64,000 nucleotides of DNA from Rudaea cellulosilytica DSM 22992 (lineage in GTDB: Bacteria; Pseudomonadota; Gammaproteobacteria; Xanthomonadales; Rhodanobacteraceae): the NCBI RefSeq assembly GCF_000378125.1, contig NZ_KB899241.1:1029652-1093651 (forward strand), written 5' to 3'. Numbering within the stretch: the first letter of the stretch is position 1; each line of letters starts with the position of its first letter. Below, piece after piece: positions 27,753-37,385 of this stretch. The notes beneath the pieces were generated by a model, which did no database searches, had not been told where the DNA came from, and saw only the letters and a program-made list of their open reading frames with translations. The position numbers and the translations under genes were made by a program.

Positions 27753-29291
27753 TTAATCGCCGCGCAGCAGGAGTCGATACGCCGGATTCTCGCTCTCGTC
27801 GCGATATGCATAGCCGAGCCGGGCGAGGAAGTCGGCGAAGCTGGCGCGATCGGCCGGCGGCACCTGGATGCCGACGAGGATGCGACCGTAGTCGGCGCCA
27901 TGATTGCGATAGTGGAACAGGCTGATGTTCCAGGCCGGATCGAGCGCGTCGAGGAAACGTCCAAGCGCTCCGGGGCGTTCGGGGAAATCGAATCGGTAGA
28001 GCAGCTCGTCCGTGGCGAGATCGCCGCGGCCACCGATCATGTAGCGCAGGTGCAGCTTGGCGAGTTCGTCGTGGGTCAGATCGAGCACCTCGAAACCGCC
28101 TTGTGCAAAAGCTTCGGCGATGCGCGCGGGCTCGTCGCGGTCGCGGATCTGCACGCCGACGAACAGCCGTGCCTGCTTCGGATCGCCGATGCGGTAATTG
28201 AATTCGGTGATGCTGCGCGCGCCGAGCAGGGTGCAGAAGCGGCGGAAGCTGCCGCGCTCTTCGGGAATCGTGACCGCGAACAGCGCCTCGCGTGCCTCGC
28301 CGACTTCGGCGCGTTCGGCGACAAAGCGCAAGCGATCGAAATTGAGATTGGCGCCGCTGGCAATCGCGATCAGTGTCTCGTCGCGCAAGTTCTCACGTTC
28401 GGCGTATTGCTTGGCGCCGGCAACAGCGAGTGCACCCGCCGGTTCGAGCATGCTGCGCGTGTCGGCGAACACGTCCTTGATCGCGGCGCACAAAGCGTCG
28501 GTGTCGACGCGCAGCACCTCATCGACGTGCTCGCGGCAGAGACGGAACGTTTCCTCGCCGGCGAGCTTGACCGCGGTGCCATCGGAAAACAGGCCGACTT
28601 CGCGCAGCTCCACGCGCTCGCCTTGTTCGAGCGAACGCGCCATCGCATCCGAATCTTCGGTTTGCACGCCGATGACCTTGATCTCCGGGCGCACGGCTTT
28701 CACGTAGGCGGCGACACCCGCAATCAGACCGCCACCGCCGATCGGCACGAAGATCGCGTGGATCGGCGCCTGGTGCTGACGCAGGATCTCCATCGCGACC
28801 GTACCCTGACCCGCGATCACATCGGCATCATCGAACGGATGAACAAGGGTCAGGCCGCGCTCGGTGCCGAGCTTGACCGCGGCGGCGTAGGCATCGCTGT
28901 ACGACTCGCCCGCGAGCACGATCTCGACCGCATCGCCACCGTGCGCGCGCACCGCGTCGATCTTGACCTGCGGTGTCGTCACCGGCATCACGATCACCGC
29001 GTGCGTACCGAGTTTTCTCGCCGCAAGCGCCACGCCCTGCGCATGATTGCCCGCCGAAGCGGCGAACACGCCCCGCGTGCGCTGCTCCGCGCTCAGCTGC
29101 GCCATCTTGTTGTAGGCACCGCGCAGCTTGAACGAGAACACCGGCTGGTTGTCTTCGCGCTTGAGATACACGCGGTTGTCGAGACGCGCGGACAGGTTCG
29201 GGGCGAAATCGAGTTCGGATTCACGCGCAACGTCGTAGACGCGCGCGGTGAGGATTCGACGCAGGTAATCGTTGGCGTTGGGCGGACTCAT
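27753..29291 (-). CDS. ilvA: Threonine ammonia-lyase, biosynthetic
   Basis: A 512-residue PLP enzyme that turns threonine into 2-oxobutanoate, the first committed step to isoleucine. The PLP lysine is in FSFKLRGAYN (Lys55), the phosphate loop is GGGGLIAG, and SAGNHAQGVA is the usual substrate loop. Two ACT-like regulatory domains follow (about 330-420 and 425-512), as in the isoleucine-inhibited biosynthetic form rather than the short catabolic TdcB. The start MSPPNANDYL at 29291 fits family alignments. The radical-SAM gene ends 46 bases upstream. Confidence 0.93.
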   Translation of the reverse strand: MSPPNANDYLRRILTARVYDVARESELDFAPNLSARLDNRVYLKREDNQPVFSFKLRGAYNKMAQLSAEQRTRGVFAASAGNHAQGVALAARKLGTHAVIVMPVTTPQVKIDAVRAHGGDAVEIVLAGESYSDAYAAAVKLGTERGLTLVHPFDDADVIAGQGTVAMEILRQHQAPIHAIFVPIGGGGLIAGVAAYVKAVRPEIKVIGVQTEDSDAMARSLEQGERVELREVGLFSDGTAVKLAGEETFRLCREHVDEVLRVDTDALCAAIKDVFADTRSMLEPAGALAVAGAKQYAERENLRDETLIAIASGANLNFDRLRFVAERAEVGEAREALFAVTIPEERGSFRRFCTLLGARSITEFNYRIGDPKQARLFVGVQIRDRDEPARIAEAFAQGGFEVLDLTHDELAKLHLRYMIGGRGDLATDELLYRFDFPERPGALGRFLDALDPAWNISLFHYRNHGADYGRILVGIQVPPADRASFADFLARLGYAYRDESENPAYRLLLRGD

Positions 29292-29337
29292 CGGCCGCAG
29301 GGTATCACGCGGCAACTCAGCCAGGACCAACGTCGCG

Positions 29338-30450
29338 CTAGGAAAACAGTTCCCCTTGCGGCGACGGCACGCGCGGCGCGATGAATTGCGTGGTGTCGAG
29401 CTGCACCGGACGGCCGCGGTTGATGCCGTGCTTGCGGCAGGCGAGCTGGAAGCGCTGGCGGATCAGTTCGGCGAACTGGCCTTCGCCGCGCATGCGCGAG
29501 CCAAAATTCGCATCGTTGTCGCGGCCGCCGCGCATCTGCTGGATCAGGCTCATCACATGCTCGGCGCGTTCAGGCACGTGCAAGGCCAGCCATTCGCGGA
29601 ACAGATGCTTGAGCTCATACGGCAAACGCACGATCGTGTAGCCCGCGGCGGGTGCACCGGCTTGCGCGGCGCCTTCGAGAATTTTCTCCAAGTATTTGTC
29701 CGTCACCATCGGGATGATCGGCGCGACCATCACGCCGCAGGGCACGCCGGCCGCATTCAGCGTTTCCACGGCCTTCAAACGTCTGTGCGGCGCACTCGCA
29801 CGCGGTTCGAGCGTGGACGCGAGGCGATTGTCGAGCGAGGTGACCGAAACGAAAACGTGCACGAGCTTCTGCTTGCCGAGTGGCGCGAGCAAATCGATGT
29901 CGCGCTCGACCAGCGCATTCTTCGTGATGATCGTGAACGGATGTTTGTGCTCGGCCAGTACTTCGATGATCGACCGCGTGATGCGGTAACGCCGCTCGAT
30001 CGGCTGGTACGGGTCGGTGTTCGCGCCGAGATTGATCGGCGAGCAGACATAGCTCGGCTTCGCCAGCTCCTTGCGCAATTGCTCGGCGGCATTGGTCTTC
30101 GCAAACAACTTGGTTTCGAAGTCGATGCCCGGCGAGAGATTGAGATAGCTGTGCGACGGCCGCGCGTAGCAATAGATGCAGCCATGCTCGCAGCCGCGAT
30201 AGGCGTTGATCGACGCCGTGAAGTGAATGTCGGGCGATTCGTTGTGGCTGATGATCGTGCGCGCACGCTCTTCGGTCACCGTCGTTTGCGGACGCGGCTC
30301 GAGTTCGCTGTCCGGCTCCCAGCCGTCGTCCTCGCGCGTGGTCGTGCACGATTCGAAGCGGCCTTCGGGATTCGACGGCGCGCCGCGGCCTTTGACGCGC
30401 GCGGGCACATCGAGGCGGTCTGTATAGTCTGGGGTGCGTTCGCGGCGCAT
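29338..30450 (-). CDS. PA0069-type radical SAM protein
   Basis: A 370-residue radical SAM protein with the cluster motif CEHGCIYC (Cys87, Cys91, Cys94) preceded by SINAYRG. This matches the conserved PA0069 / Rv2578c family (spore photoproduct-lyase-like). Further blocks SPINLGANTDPYQPIERRYRITR and FVSVTSLDNRL, here shortened, are family-specific. Function is not established. The ATG at 30450 is in a conserved position; the galactose operon ends just upstream at 30504. Confidence 0.88.
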   Translation of the reverse strand: MRRERTPDYTDRLDVPARVKGRGAPSNPEGRFESCTTTREDDGWEPDSELEPRPQTTVTEERARTIISHNESPDIHFTASINAYRGCEHGCIYCYARPSHSYLNLSPGIDFETKLFAKTNAAEQLRKELAKPSYVCSPINLGANTDPYQPIERRYRITRSIIEVLAEHKHPFTIITKNALVERDIDLLAPLGKQKLVHVFVSVTSLDNRLASTLEPRASAPHRRLKAVETLNAAGVPCGVMVAPIIPMVTDKYLEKILEGAAQAGAPAAGYTIVRLPYELKHLFREWLALHVPERAEHVMSLIQQMRGGRDNDANFGSRMRGEGQFAELIRQRFQLACRKHGINRGRPVQLDTTQFIAPRVPSPQGELFS

Positions 30451-30503
30451 GACCCAAGTATGCGCCGCGCGCGTCTCAGCGCCTGCGAAACCTCAACGCA
30501 CTT

Positions 30504-31385
30504 TCAGGCTTCCGCGGAAGCGCGAAAGGCGAATCGCCGCGTCAGCGTTTGCCCCGGCGCGAGCAGAGTCATACCGTTTGCAGCCGCGCCGCCGGGCAGG
30601 TTGACCGCGTCGGCGGCGTGGTCGACCGGCTCGAAGCAAAAGAAGTCGCGCTGCGCCGGCACATAGACGATGTAGCGATCGACATCGGCATCGATGTCCA
30701 GACGCAATCCGCGCTGCGGCCAGCGAATCGTCGCACGGCCGTCCCAGCCGTCGAAGAAGTTGTCGAGCCCATCGGGCAGCGCCGCGTCACCAGCGAAATC
30801 CCAGGCCGCGGGCACGCCGATGCGTTCGACCGGCAGCGGCGTGCGGCCATCGTTGCGCCAGACACCCTGCGCCGGGGCTTGCAAGCTGACCCTGCCGTGG
30901 CGCGGGAAGAACGGATGTAACCCGAGGCCGAACGGCATCGGGATATCACCGGTATTCGTCGCGCTCAAGGTCACGACGAGCGTCTTGTCGTCGAGCGCGT
31001 AGTGCTGCACGGCCCGGTAGCAGTAACCCGCCGCAACGGTTTCCTCGAGCGTCAATGACGCCTCGCACGCCGATGCATCCGCAACTTGCCATGCGCGCTG
31101 CCAACCGCTGCCGTGAATCGGCCACGCTTCTTCGGCGCGATTGAGCGGCAAATCGATGCGGTGTCCGTCGATGGAGAAACCGCCACCCGACACGCGGCCC
31201 GACCACGGGATCAGCGGATAGCAGGCGAGACGGTTCGGATCGGGTGTTTCCGATGACGACGCCGTGCGGTCGAACGTGCGCATCAGCGGCGCCGCCGCGC
31301 CGTCCGCGATCCAGTCGAAACGAACGAGTCCTCCGCCCCACGCGGGTTCGATCTCGAGCAGAAGGGAAGGACTCGTCAAAATCAT
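30504..31385 (-). CDS. Aldose 1-epimerase (galactose mutarotase-like)
   Basis: A 293-residue GalM-type beta-sandwich enzyme. Family features are PLIPWSGRV, PIHGSGW, FGLGLHPFFPRHG and FFCFEPVDH. It lacks a signal peptide, so it should act in the cytosol on imported sugar, interconverting alpha and beta galactose for the dehydrogenase. It is the last gene of the galactoside operon, starting 19 bases after the GH27 stop. The exact sugar is inferred from context. Confidence 0.82.
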   Translation of the reverse strand: MILTSPSLLLEIEPAWGGGLVRFDWIADGAAAPLMRTFDRTASSSETPDPNRLACYPLIPWSGRVSGGGFSIDGHRIDLPLNRAEEAWPIHGSGWQRAWQVADASACEASLTLEETVAAGYCYRAVQHYALDDKTLVVTLSATNTGDIPMPFGLGLHPFFPRHGRVSLQAPAQGVWRNDGRTPLPVERIGVPAAWDFAGDAALPDGLDNFFDGWDGRATIRWPQRGLRLDIDADVDRYIVYVPAQRDFFCFEPVDHAADAVNLPGGAAANGMTLLAPGQTLTRRFAFRASAEA

Positions 31386-31404
31386 CGATGCATTCCGGTG
31401 TGGA

Positions 31405-32607
31405 TTAGAGCGCGCTGATGCGGTACATGGCGGTTGCATGCGGCGCCAGTTTGACCTGAATCGCACCGTCGCCCTTGGCGTCCGCATGCTCCCACAGATC
31501 GCGAACAGTATACTTTTTCGTCTTATCCAGGTGCAGCTCGGCGGCGGTGACCGAGGCGTCCTTCGCGGCATCGGTCTCGTTGAACACAGCGACGGCGTGG
31601 CTGCCGTCTTTGAGCGGCTTGACGATGACGTGCACGCCGTCGGCTTCGCGGATGCGGTGGCCCTGCTCGCCGAGCGTGTCCTGGTCGACCGCGATCACTT
31701 CCTTGTTGAGCAGGATCTTGAGCGCATCGGGTTTGATCTTGCGCAGGTCGGTGCCGATCATCAGCGGCGCGGCCATGATCGCCCACAGACTGAAATGGCT
31801 GCGGTACTCGGTGTCGCTCATGCCGCCGTTGCCCACTTCGAGCATGTCGGGATCGTTCCAGCGGCCCGGTTTGGCGTGGGAATTGAGAACGACGTTCTCT
31901 TTGAATATTTTCAGCATGGAGGGGTACTTGTCCTCGATGTCGCCCGTCGTGCGCCATGAGTTGCCGCCGACCGGTTCGCCGGCCCACAGCCACGCCTTGT
32001 TTTCACCCCATTCGCAGAGACTGTAGAAGATCGATTTGCCGGTCGCGCGCAGCGCTTCGCCCATCGCCTGATAGCGGATGCGCGCGTCGATGTTTTCGTT
32101 GTTGCAGTTGTCGTACTTGAGGTAGTCGACGCCCCACGAGGCGTACGTAGCCGCGTCCTGCTTCTCGTGCCCGAGTCCGCCGGGGAAACCGCGGTTTTCC
32201 TCCTTCGGCTCGCAGGTCCACGTGCCAGCGCTCGAATACAAGCCGAACTTCAGACCTTTGCTGTGGATGTAGTCGGCCAGCGCCTTGATCCCGCTCGGAA
32301 AGCGCACCGGATTGGCCTGGATGTTGCCGTTCGCATCGCGCTTCCAGTTGGCCCAGCAGTCGTCGATATTGACGTAGGTGTAGCCGGCGTCCTTGAGACC
32401 GAGTTCGATGAACTTGTCGGCGATGCCGCGGATCATCGCCTCGTTGAATTCGGCGCGGCAGTGCGTGGAGTTCCAGTTGTTGAAGCCCATCTGCGGCGTC
32501 GGCGCGAGTTCGGCCGCCGTCTGCGCGGCCTGGGCGTGGAAGGAGGCGGCGACAGCGCAGAATGCAAACGCCACCGACCGCAGGATTTTCAACGTGAGGT
32601 TTTTCAT
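31405..32607 (-). CDS. GH27 alpha-galactosidase, exported
   Basis: A 400-residue glycoside hydrolase of family 27. The start at 32607 (MKNLTLK) follows GGAG by eight bases and gives a signal peptide ending FHAQA. The family entry PTPQMGFNNWNSTHC, the nucleophile motif YLKYDNCNN (Asp166) and the acid/base motif WNDPDMLEVG (about 251-255) are intact. It should release terminal alpha-galactose from oligosaccharides or galactomannan in the periplasm or outside. It sits downstream of the symporter by 25 bases in the galactoside operon. Confidence 0.93.
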   Translation of the reverse strand: MKNLTLKILRSVAFAFCAVAASFHAQAAQTAAELAPTPQMGFNNWNSTHCRAEFNEAMIRGIADKFIELGLKDAGYTYVNIDDCWANWKRDANGNIQANPVRFPSGIKALADYIHSKGLKFGLYSSAGTWTCEPKEENRGFPGGLGHEKQDAATYASWGVDYLKYDNCNNENIDARIRYQAMGEALRATGKSIFYSLCEWGENKAWLWAGEPVGGNSWRTTGDIEDKYPSMLKIFKENVVLNSHAKPGRWNDPDMLEVGNGGMSDTEYRSHFSLWAIMAAPLMIGTDLRKIKPDALKILLNKEVIAVDQDTLGEQGHRIREADGVHVIVKPLKDGSHAVAVFNETDAAKDASVTAAELHLDKTKKYTVRDLWEHADAKGDGAIQVKLAPHATAMYRISAL

Positions 32608-32632
32608 CGAAGTTCTCCGCAAGAAACAGACA

Positions 32633-34195
32633 TCACCAAAACACCGTGTAGAGCACGATCAAGATCGCGACGACGGCAATCGCGCCGAGATTGAAACCGT
32701 TTGAGGTACGGAAGCTGACGTCGTCGGTGCGAATGCGATTCTTCGCCGGCACGCTCGCGCTCAGCAGCGAGACGACGACGGCGAGCAGCAACGACAGCAG
32801 GAAGACCAGGCCGACGCGATTCATGAACGGCATCGACGGCAGCCCGAGCCGGATCGCGAGCGACAGCACGACCGAGCCGATCGCCGCTGCGAGCGCACCG
32901 GCCTCGTTCGCGCGCGGCCAGAACAGGCCGAGCAGGAAGATTACGGTGATGCCCGGGGTGAAGTAGCCGGTGAAATCCTGGATGTATTGAAATGCCTGGT
33001 CGAAGCTGCCGAGCAACGGCTTCGCGCTGAGCACGCCGATGATGACGGCGACGACCGCGGCGACGCGGCCGACGTTGACCAGATGGGTCTGTTCGTTACG
33101 TCCGCTCAGGCGTGCGTAGAAATCGAGCGTGAAGATCGTCGCGATCGAATTGATCTTGGAGGCGAGCGAAGCCATGATCGCGGCGACCAGCGCAGCGAAG
33201 ACGAGACCGAGCACGCCGGTCGGCAGCAACGCCATCATCGTCGGATAGGCCTGATCGGGGCGCGCGAGGCCCGGCGCGAGCGCGATTGCCGCGATGCCGG
33301 GCACGACGACGACCAGCGGGATCAGCAATTTGATAAATGCCGCGAGCAGCACGCCCTTCTGTGCTTCGCCGATATTCTTCGCCGCGAGTCCGCGCTGGAT
33401 GATGTACTGGTTGAAGCCCCAGTAGCTCAAGTTCATCACCCACAGGCCGCCGACAAGCACGGCGATGCCCGGCAGATCTTTGTAGTAGGGGCTGTCCGGC
33501 GGCAGGATCATGTGGAAATGGTCGGGGTGCAGGTCGAGCAGCTTGTGGAAGCCGGCGAGCACGCCGCCTTCGCCGCCGATCTGGCCAAGCGTGATCGCGG
33601 CAACGAGCAGGCCGCCGATGACGAGCAACGACACCTGGACGAAGTCGGTCAGCGCGACCGCCTTGAGGCCACCGTAAAGCTGATAGGCGAGCGAGAACGC
33701 ACCGAGCAGAACGAGCGCGGCGAACTGGTCCATGCCGGTGACCTGGCTCACCGCGATCGAGCCGAGCCAGAGAATCGAGGTCAGGTTGACGAACACGTAG
33801 AGGATCAACCAAAACACCGCCATCACCGTGCGGATGCGCGTGCCGTAACGCTCTTCGAGAAACTGCGGCATCGTGTTGATGCCGTTGCGCAGGAACACCG
33901 GCAGGAACCAGCGGCCGATGATGAGAATCGTCGCCGCCGCCATCCATTCGTAAGAGGCGATCGCGAGGCCGAGCGCGTAACCCGAGCCCGACATGCCGAT
34001 GATCTGCTCGGCGGAGATATTCGCCGCGATCAGCGAGGTGCCGATCGCCCACCACGGCAGCGCCTTGCTCGCGAGGAAGTAGTCCTTCGCATCCTTCTGA
34101 TGGCTGCCTTTCTCGCGCGACACCCACTGCGCGAGAGCGAAGATGCCGACGAGATACGTCAGCACGATAACGATGTCGAGCCACGAGAGCTTCAT
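32633..34195 (-). CDS. Sodium/sugar cotransporter, SSS family (SglT-like)
   Basis: A 520-residue protein with about 14 membrane segments. It opens LDIVIVLTYLVGIFALA and carries the SGLT-type blocks YFLASKALPWWAIGTSLIAANISAEQ (here cut for length) and the SSS signature region around YGGLKAVALTDFVQ. GFNQYIIQRGLAAKN is also a sugar-SGLT feature. vSGLT of Vibrio, a galactose carrier, is the best-known relative. A strong AAGGAGGAGGG site precedes the ATG at 34195. A 77-base AT-rich gap before it could hold an internal promoter. Role here: galactose import across the inner membrane. Confidence 0.9.
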   Translation of the reverse strand: MKLSWLDIVIVLTYLVGIFALAQWVSREKGSHQKDAKDYFLASKALPWWAIGTSLIAANISAEQIIGMSGSGYALGLAIASYEWMAAATILIIGRWFLPVFLRNGINTMPQFLEERYGTRIRTVMAVFWLILYVFVNLTSILWLGSIAVSQVTGMDQFAALVLLGAFSLAYQLYGGLKAVALTDFVQVSLLVIGGLLVAAITLGQIGGEGGVLAGFHKLLDLHPDHFHMILPPDSPYYKDLPGIAVLVGGLWVMNLSYWGFNQYIIQRGLAAKNIGEAQKGVLLAAFIKLLIPLVVVVPGIAAIALAPGLARPDQAYPTMMALLPTGVLGLVFAALVAAIMASLASKINSIATIFTLDFYARLSGRNEQTHLVNVGRVAAVVAVIIGVLSAKPLLGSFDQAFQYIQDFTGYFTPGITVIFLLGLFWPRANEAGALAAAIGSVVLSLAIRLGLPSMPFMNRVGLVFLLSLLLAVVVSLLSASVPAKNRIRTDDVSFRTSNGFNLGAIAVVAILIVLYTVFW

Positions 34196-34272
34196 CTTTC
34201 CCTCCTCCTTATGTTCCTCAACCGCGACCGATTTGTCGCCGATGAGAATTTTCTATTTTTTGAAACGCTTAT

Positions 34273-35154
34273 TTACGCAAGCAATCGGGCCTGCTTCGCC
34301 AACGCGTAGCAGCCGTGGGCGGATGCGAGTTCCGAGTGCCCATGCGCCGCATGTCCGCGCACGGCGAGCGCCGCTTTGTAAGCAGCGAGCAGCGACGATG
34401 CGCCGACGAGGTGCACCGTGCCTGTATCCGCCGGCAGATCGTTGAGTTCGTGTCCGATCAACAGGCCGGAAAGGAACGGACGCAGCTGTGTCGGCCGCAA
34501 CGCATCGAACAGGCCGAGCGTGCGCACCGCGAACAGGTGATGCAGCAGGTCGCCCGCGCGCGCGGCGTGGGCGACACCCTGCGCGAACGCGTCGGCGTCG
34601 TGCTCGCCGGGCTGCATCAGGCGCCCGAGCACGCTGTGCGAGCAGAGCAATTCGAATAGCTCGCCGGTCATCGCCGTAGCGAAGCGTTCGACACGTCCAT
34701 TCGCAACGGTCGCGAGTTTGCTGTGCGTGCCGGGCAGGCACACGGTTTGCGGTTGCGACGCCAATTCGGCGAGCACCCCGCAGATCTGGGTTTCCTCGCC
34801 GCGCATCACATCGTAGGCGCCGGCGTCGTTGCGGCTGCGCAGGCCGGGCACGATCCAGATCTCGCGCTCGGCGAATTCGTCCGCGGGCAGGCGCTGCAGC
34901 GCCGAGGCGATCTCGCCCAGACCCGCCGGGCAATCGACGTACGGCACTTCAAACCAGCCTTGCCGGCTGCCGACCATGCCCGCCATGACGATGAGCGCGT
35001 CGTCCCAAGCGTCGATCTGCTCGCGCAGCGTCTCGGCGAAGCGGCCTTCAGCGGCGAGAACGCCGCGGGTGGAACGACGTTGTTCGCGCACCTGTCCGCT
35101 CTCGTCGAGACGGAACGCGCGCAGGCTCGTGCTGCCCCAGTCGATCGCGATCAT
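34273..35154 (-). CDS. dgoK: 2-dehydro-3-deoxygalactonokinase
   Basis: A 293-residue sugar-acid kinase of the DgoK family. The N terminus IAIDWGSTSLRAF is the phosphate-1 loop of the ASKHA fold, with VMAGMVGSRQGW, CLPGTHSKLA and MTGELFELL as further family blocks. It phosphorylates 2-keto-3-deoxygalactonate at C6. The ATG at 35154 has GAGGAC upstream. A 142-base gap separates it from the SMP-30 gene, with a short CATAC-6 bp-GTATG inverted repeat, but the genes remain co-directional. Confidence 0.9.
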   Translation of the reverse strand: MIAIDWGSTSLRAFRLDESGQVREQRRSTRGVLAAEGRFAETLREQIDAWDDALIVMAGMVGSRQGWFEVPYVDCPAGLGEIASALQRLPADEFAEREIWIVPGLRSRNDAGAYDVMRGEETQICGVLAELASQPQTVCLPGTHSKLATVANGRVERFATAMTGELFELLCSHSVLGRLMQPGEHDADAFAQGVAHAARAGDLLHHLFAVRTLGLFDALRPTQLRPFLSGLLIGHELNDLPADTGTVHLVGASSLLAAYKAALAVRGHAAHGHSELASAHGCYALAKQARLLA

Positions 35155-35296
35155 TGAATTCGTCCTCGACGCGTAGCGAGCGAAGAGAATTTGTGCGTCG
35201 CCGGAGCGCAGGAACCGGAGCATACAAACAAGTATGTGAGGATTCCGAGCACCGCCGGCGCGCAAATTGTCGAGCGCAGTAGCTTCGTGGACGGAT

Positions 35297-36235
35297 TCAT
35301 AGGCCGACGAACCGTTCTTCGGCCAGGCCGACCACGCCCGCGATCTGCGCACAGAACACGCCGCCGGCCTGCGGCTCGCGTTCGAGCTGGGTGGAGCTCA
35401 AATCCTCGCGCGCCGTGGTCAGGTAAAGCGTATCGAGGCGCGCGCCGCCGAACGCGGGACAACTCGGGTTTGCGGTCGGCACCGCGACTTCATGTTCGAT
35501 CGCGCCATCACGCCCATAGCAGACGACGCGGCCGGCGCCCCACTGCGCACTCCACAGATGCCCGTCGCGGTCGACCGTGGCTCCGTCGGGGCTGGCCGGT
35601 GCGTCGACGCGCGCGAATAGGCGCGGCGCGCCCGTGTGTGCGCGCTCCGCGTCGTAGTCGCAGACCATGATTTCGCCTCGGCGCGTGTCGCAGTAGTAAA
35701 GCGATGCGCCATCGGGCGCGAACGCGATGCTGTTCGGGATCGCGACGCCACCGAGATCGAGTGTGCGCAGCCCGTGGCGTGCGGAATATTGATAAAAGCG
35801 GCCGATCGCGCGTTTCGGCGACGCTTCATCGAGCGTGCCGAAAACGAAATTGCCGCGACGATCGGTGCGGCCGTCGTTGAGGCGCAGCGTGGCATGTTCG
35901 TTGATCGCGACGAGGAGCTGCGTCGCGAGGCGCTCGTCTGTTTCGTTGTCGCGCAGGTCGGCGAGATAGAGTCCCTTGGCGAGGCCGAGCAGCAGGCGGC
36001 CGGATTCGCACAGGGCGAACGAGCCGAGACGATCGGGCAGGCGCCAGCTTTGCGTTGCGCCGTCGCGCAGTCGATGGCGCCACAGGCGCGCAGCGTGGAT
36101 GTCGGTCCACAGCAATACCTGCTCGCGCTCGTCCCAGACGATGCCTTCGCCGAGCTCGCAGCGGCAGTCCACCGCGAGTTGCGCTTGCGCGCGACTCGGG
36201 TCGGACGGTTTCGACGCAGTCGACGCTACGCTCAT
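35297..36235 (-). CDS. SMP-30/gluconolactonase-family sugar lactonase
   Basis: A 312-residue six-bladed beta-propeller protein. Blocks CELGEGIVWDEREQVLLWTDI, RLNDGRTDRRGNFVFGT, PNSIAFAPDGASLYYCDT and SPDGATVDRDGHLWSAQWG (some split here) are typical and hold the Glu, Asn and Asp metal ligands. The expected job is opening galactono-1,4-lactone to galactonate. The start MSVAST at 36235 lies one base after the dgoD stop (TGAGATG). An ATG at 36250 inside dgoD is a less likely alternative. Confidence 0.87.
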   Translation of the reverse strand: MSVASTASKPSDPSRAQAQLAVDCRCELGEGIVWDEREQVLLWTDIHAARLWRHRLRDGATQSWRLPDRLGSFALCESGRLLLGLAKGLYLADLRDNETDERLATQLLVAINEHATLRLNDGRTDRRGNFVFGTLDEASPKRAIGRFYQYSARHGLRTLDLGGVAIPNSIAFAPDGASLYYCDTRRGEIMVCDYDAERAHTGAPRLFARVDAPASPDGATVDRDGHLWSAQWGAGRVVCYGRDGAIEHEVAVPTANPSCPAFGGARLDTLYLTTAREDLSSTQLEREPQAGGVFCAQIAGVVGLAEERFVGL

Positions 36236-36236
36236 C

Positions 36237-37385
36237 TCACCATTCCGCAACGCTGCCGTCTTTGTGGCGCCAGACCGGATTGTGCCAGTCCGGCGCGCTG
36301 CGGCTACGCTCGATCACGACCGCCTCGTCGATCTCGATGCCGAGGCCCGGCCCGGTAAGCGGTTTCACCGAGCCCTGTTCCATCGCGAACGCGTCTTTGT
36401 TGACGACATAGTCGAGCACTTCGCCGTCGGCGTTGTAGTGGATGCCGATGCTCTGTTCTTGCAGCACCGCGTTCCAGCTGGTGAAGTCGACGTGCAGGCA
36501 CGCGGCGAGCGCGATCGGGCCGAGTGGGCAGTGCGGCGCGAGCGCGACGTCATAGGCCTCGGCCATCGCCGCGATCTTCGCGCACTCGGTGATGCCACCG
36601 GCATGCGACAGGTCGGGTTGGACAATGGCGACGCCGCCACGCTCGAACACGTGCTTGAACTCGAAGCGCGAGTACATGCGTTCGCCCGCGGCGAGCGGAA
36701 TCGCGGTCTGTGCAGCAAGGCGCGGATAGTATTCGGCCTGCTCGGCGAGCACAGGCTCCTCGATGAACAGCGGCCGATACGGTTCGAGTTCGCGGATCAG
36801 CGTCTTCGCCATCGGCGCGCCGACGCGGCCATGGAAGTCGAGGCCGAATTCGATCGTGTTGCCGAACGCGGCACGGATCTCGGCCACCTTGGCGACGGCG
36901 GCATCGATTGCGCGGCTCGAATCGACCAGGCCCAGTTCCTCACAGCCGTTCATCTTGAACGTGTCGAAGCCGTGCTCCATGCGCGCGCGAATCTGCGCGA
37001 TGATGTCGGCCGGACGATCGCCGCCGACCCAGCAATAGGTTTTCATGCGGTCGCGCACGAGACCGCCGAGCAGCTGGTACACCGGCACGCCGAGCGCCTT
37101 GCCCTTGATGTCCCAGAGCGCCTGGTCGATGCCGGCGATTGCACTCATGAACACCGCGCCGCCGCGATAGAACGCGCCACGATACATGGTCTGCCAGTGG
37201 TCGTTGATGCGTGCGGGATCCTTGCCGATGAGCTGCTCGCCGATCTCCAGCACCGCCGCCTCGACGCTGCGCGCGCGGCCTTCGACCACGGGTTCGCCCC
37301 AGCCGACGACGCCTTCATCGGTGTCGACCTTGAGGAACATCCAGCGCGGTGCGACGCGGTAGGTGGTGAGCTTGGTGATTTTCAC
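36237..37385 (-). CDS. dgoD: D-galactonate dehydratase
   Basis: A 382-residue enolase-superfamily enzyme. The start is a GTG at 37385 (V/M-K-I-T-K-L) that overlaps the aldolase stop as GTGA, with AGGAAG upstream. Metal ligands appear in LDFHGRV (Asp), FIEEP (Glu) and AAGERMYSR (Glu); APHCPLGP holds the general-acid/base His. The pattern matches DgoD, which removes water from galactonate to give 2-keto-3-deoxygalactonate. Position between aldolase and lactonase genes supports this over other acid-sugar dehydratases. Confidence 0.93.
   Translation of the reverse strand: MKITKLTTYRVAPRWMFLKVDTDEGVVGWGEPVVEGRARSVEAAVLEIGEQLIGKDPARINDHWQTMYRGAFYRGGAVFMSAIAGIDQALWDIKGKALGVPVYQLLGGLVRDRMKTYCWVGGDRPADIIAQIRARMEHGFDTFKMNGCEELGLVDSSRAIDAAVAKVAEIRAAFGNTIEFGLDFHGRVGAPMAKTLIRELEPYRPLFIEEPVLAEQAEYYPRLAAQTAIPLAAGERMYSRFEFKHVFERGGVAIVQPDLSHAGGITECAKIAAMAEAYDVALAPHCPLGPIALAACLHVDFTSWNAVLQEQSIGIHYNADGEVLDYVVNKDAFAMEQGSVKPLTGPGLGIEIDEAVVIERSRSAPDWHNPVWRHKDGSVAEW

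Noticed and set aside
27900-29384. A 494-codon plus-strand open frame opposite ilvA
   Set aside because: ilvA is complete on the other strand; the antisense frame shows no motif.
35221-35236. CATAC-AAACAA-GTATG inverted repeat between the lactonase and dgoK genes as a second DgoR-type operator
   Set aside because: Its symmetry (CATAC...GTATG) is the reverse of the GTAT...ATAC repeat at 43651-43663, and a 5-bp arm is too short to claim.
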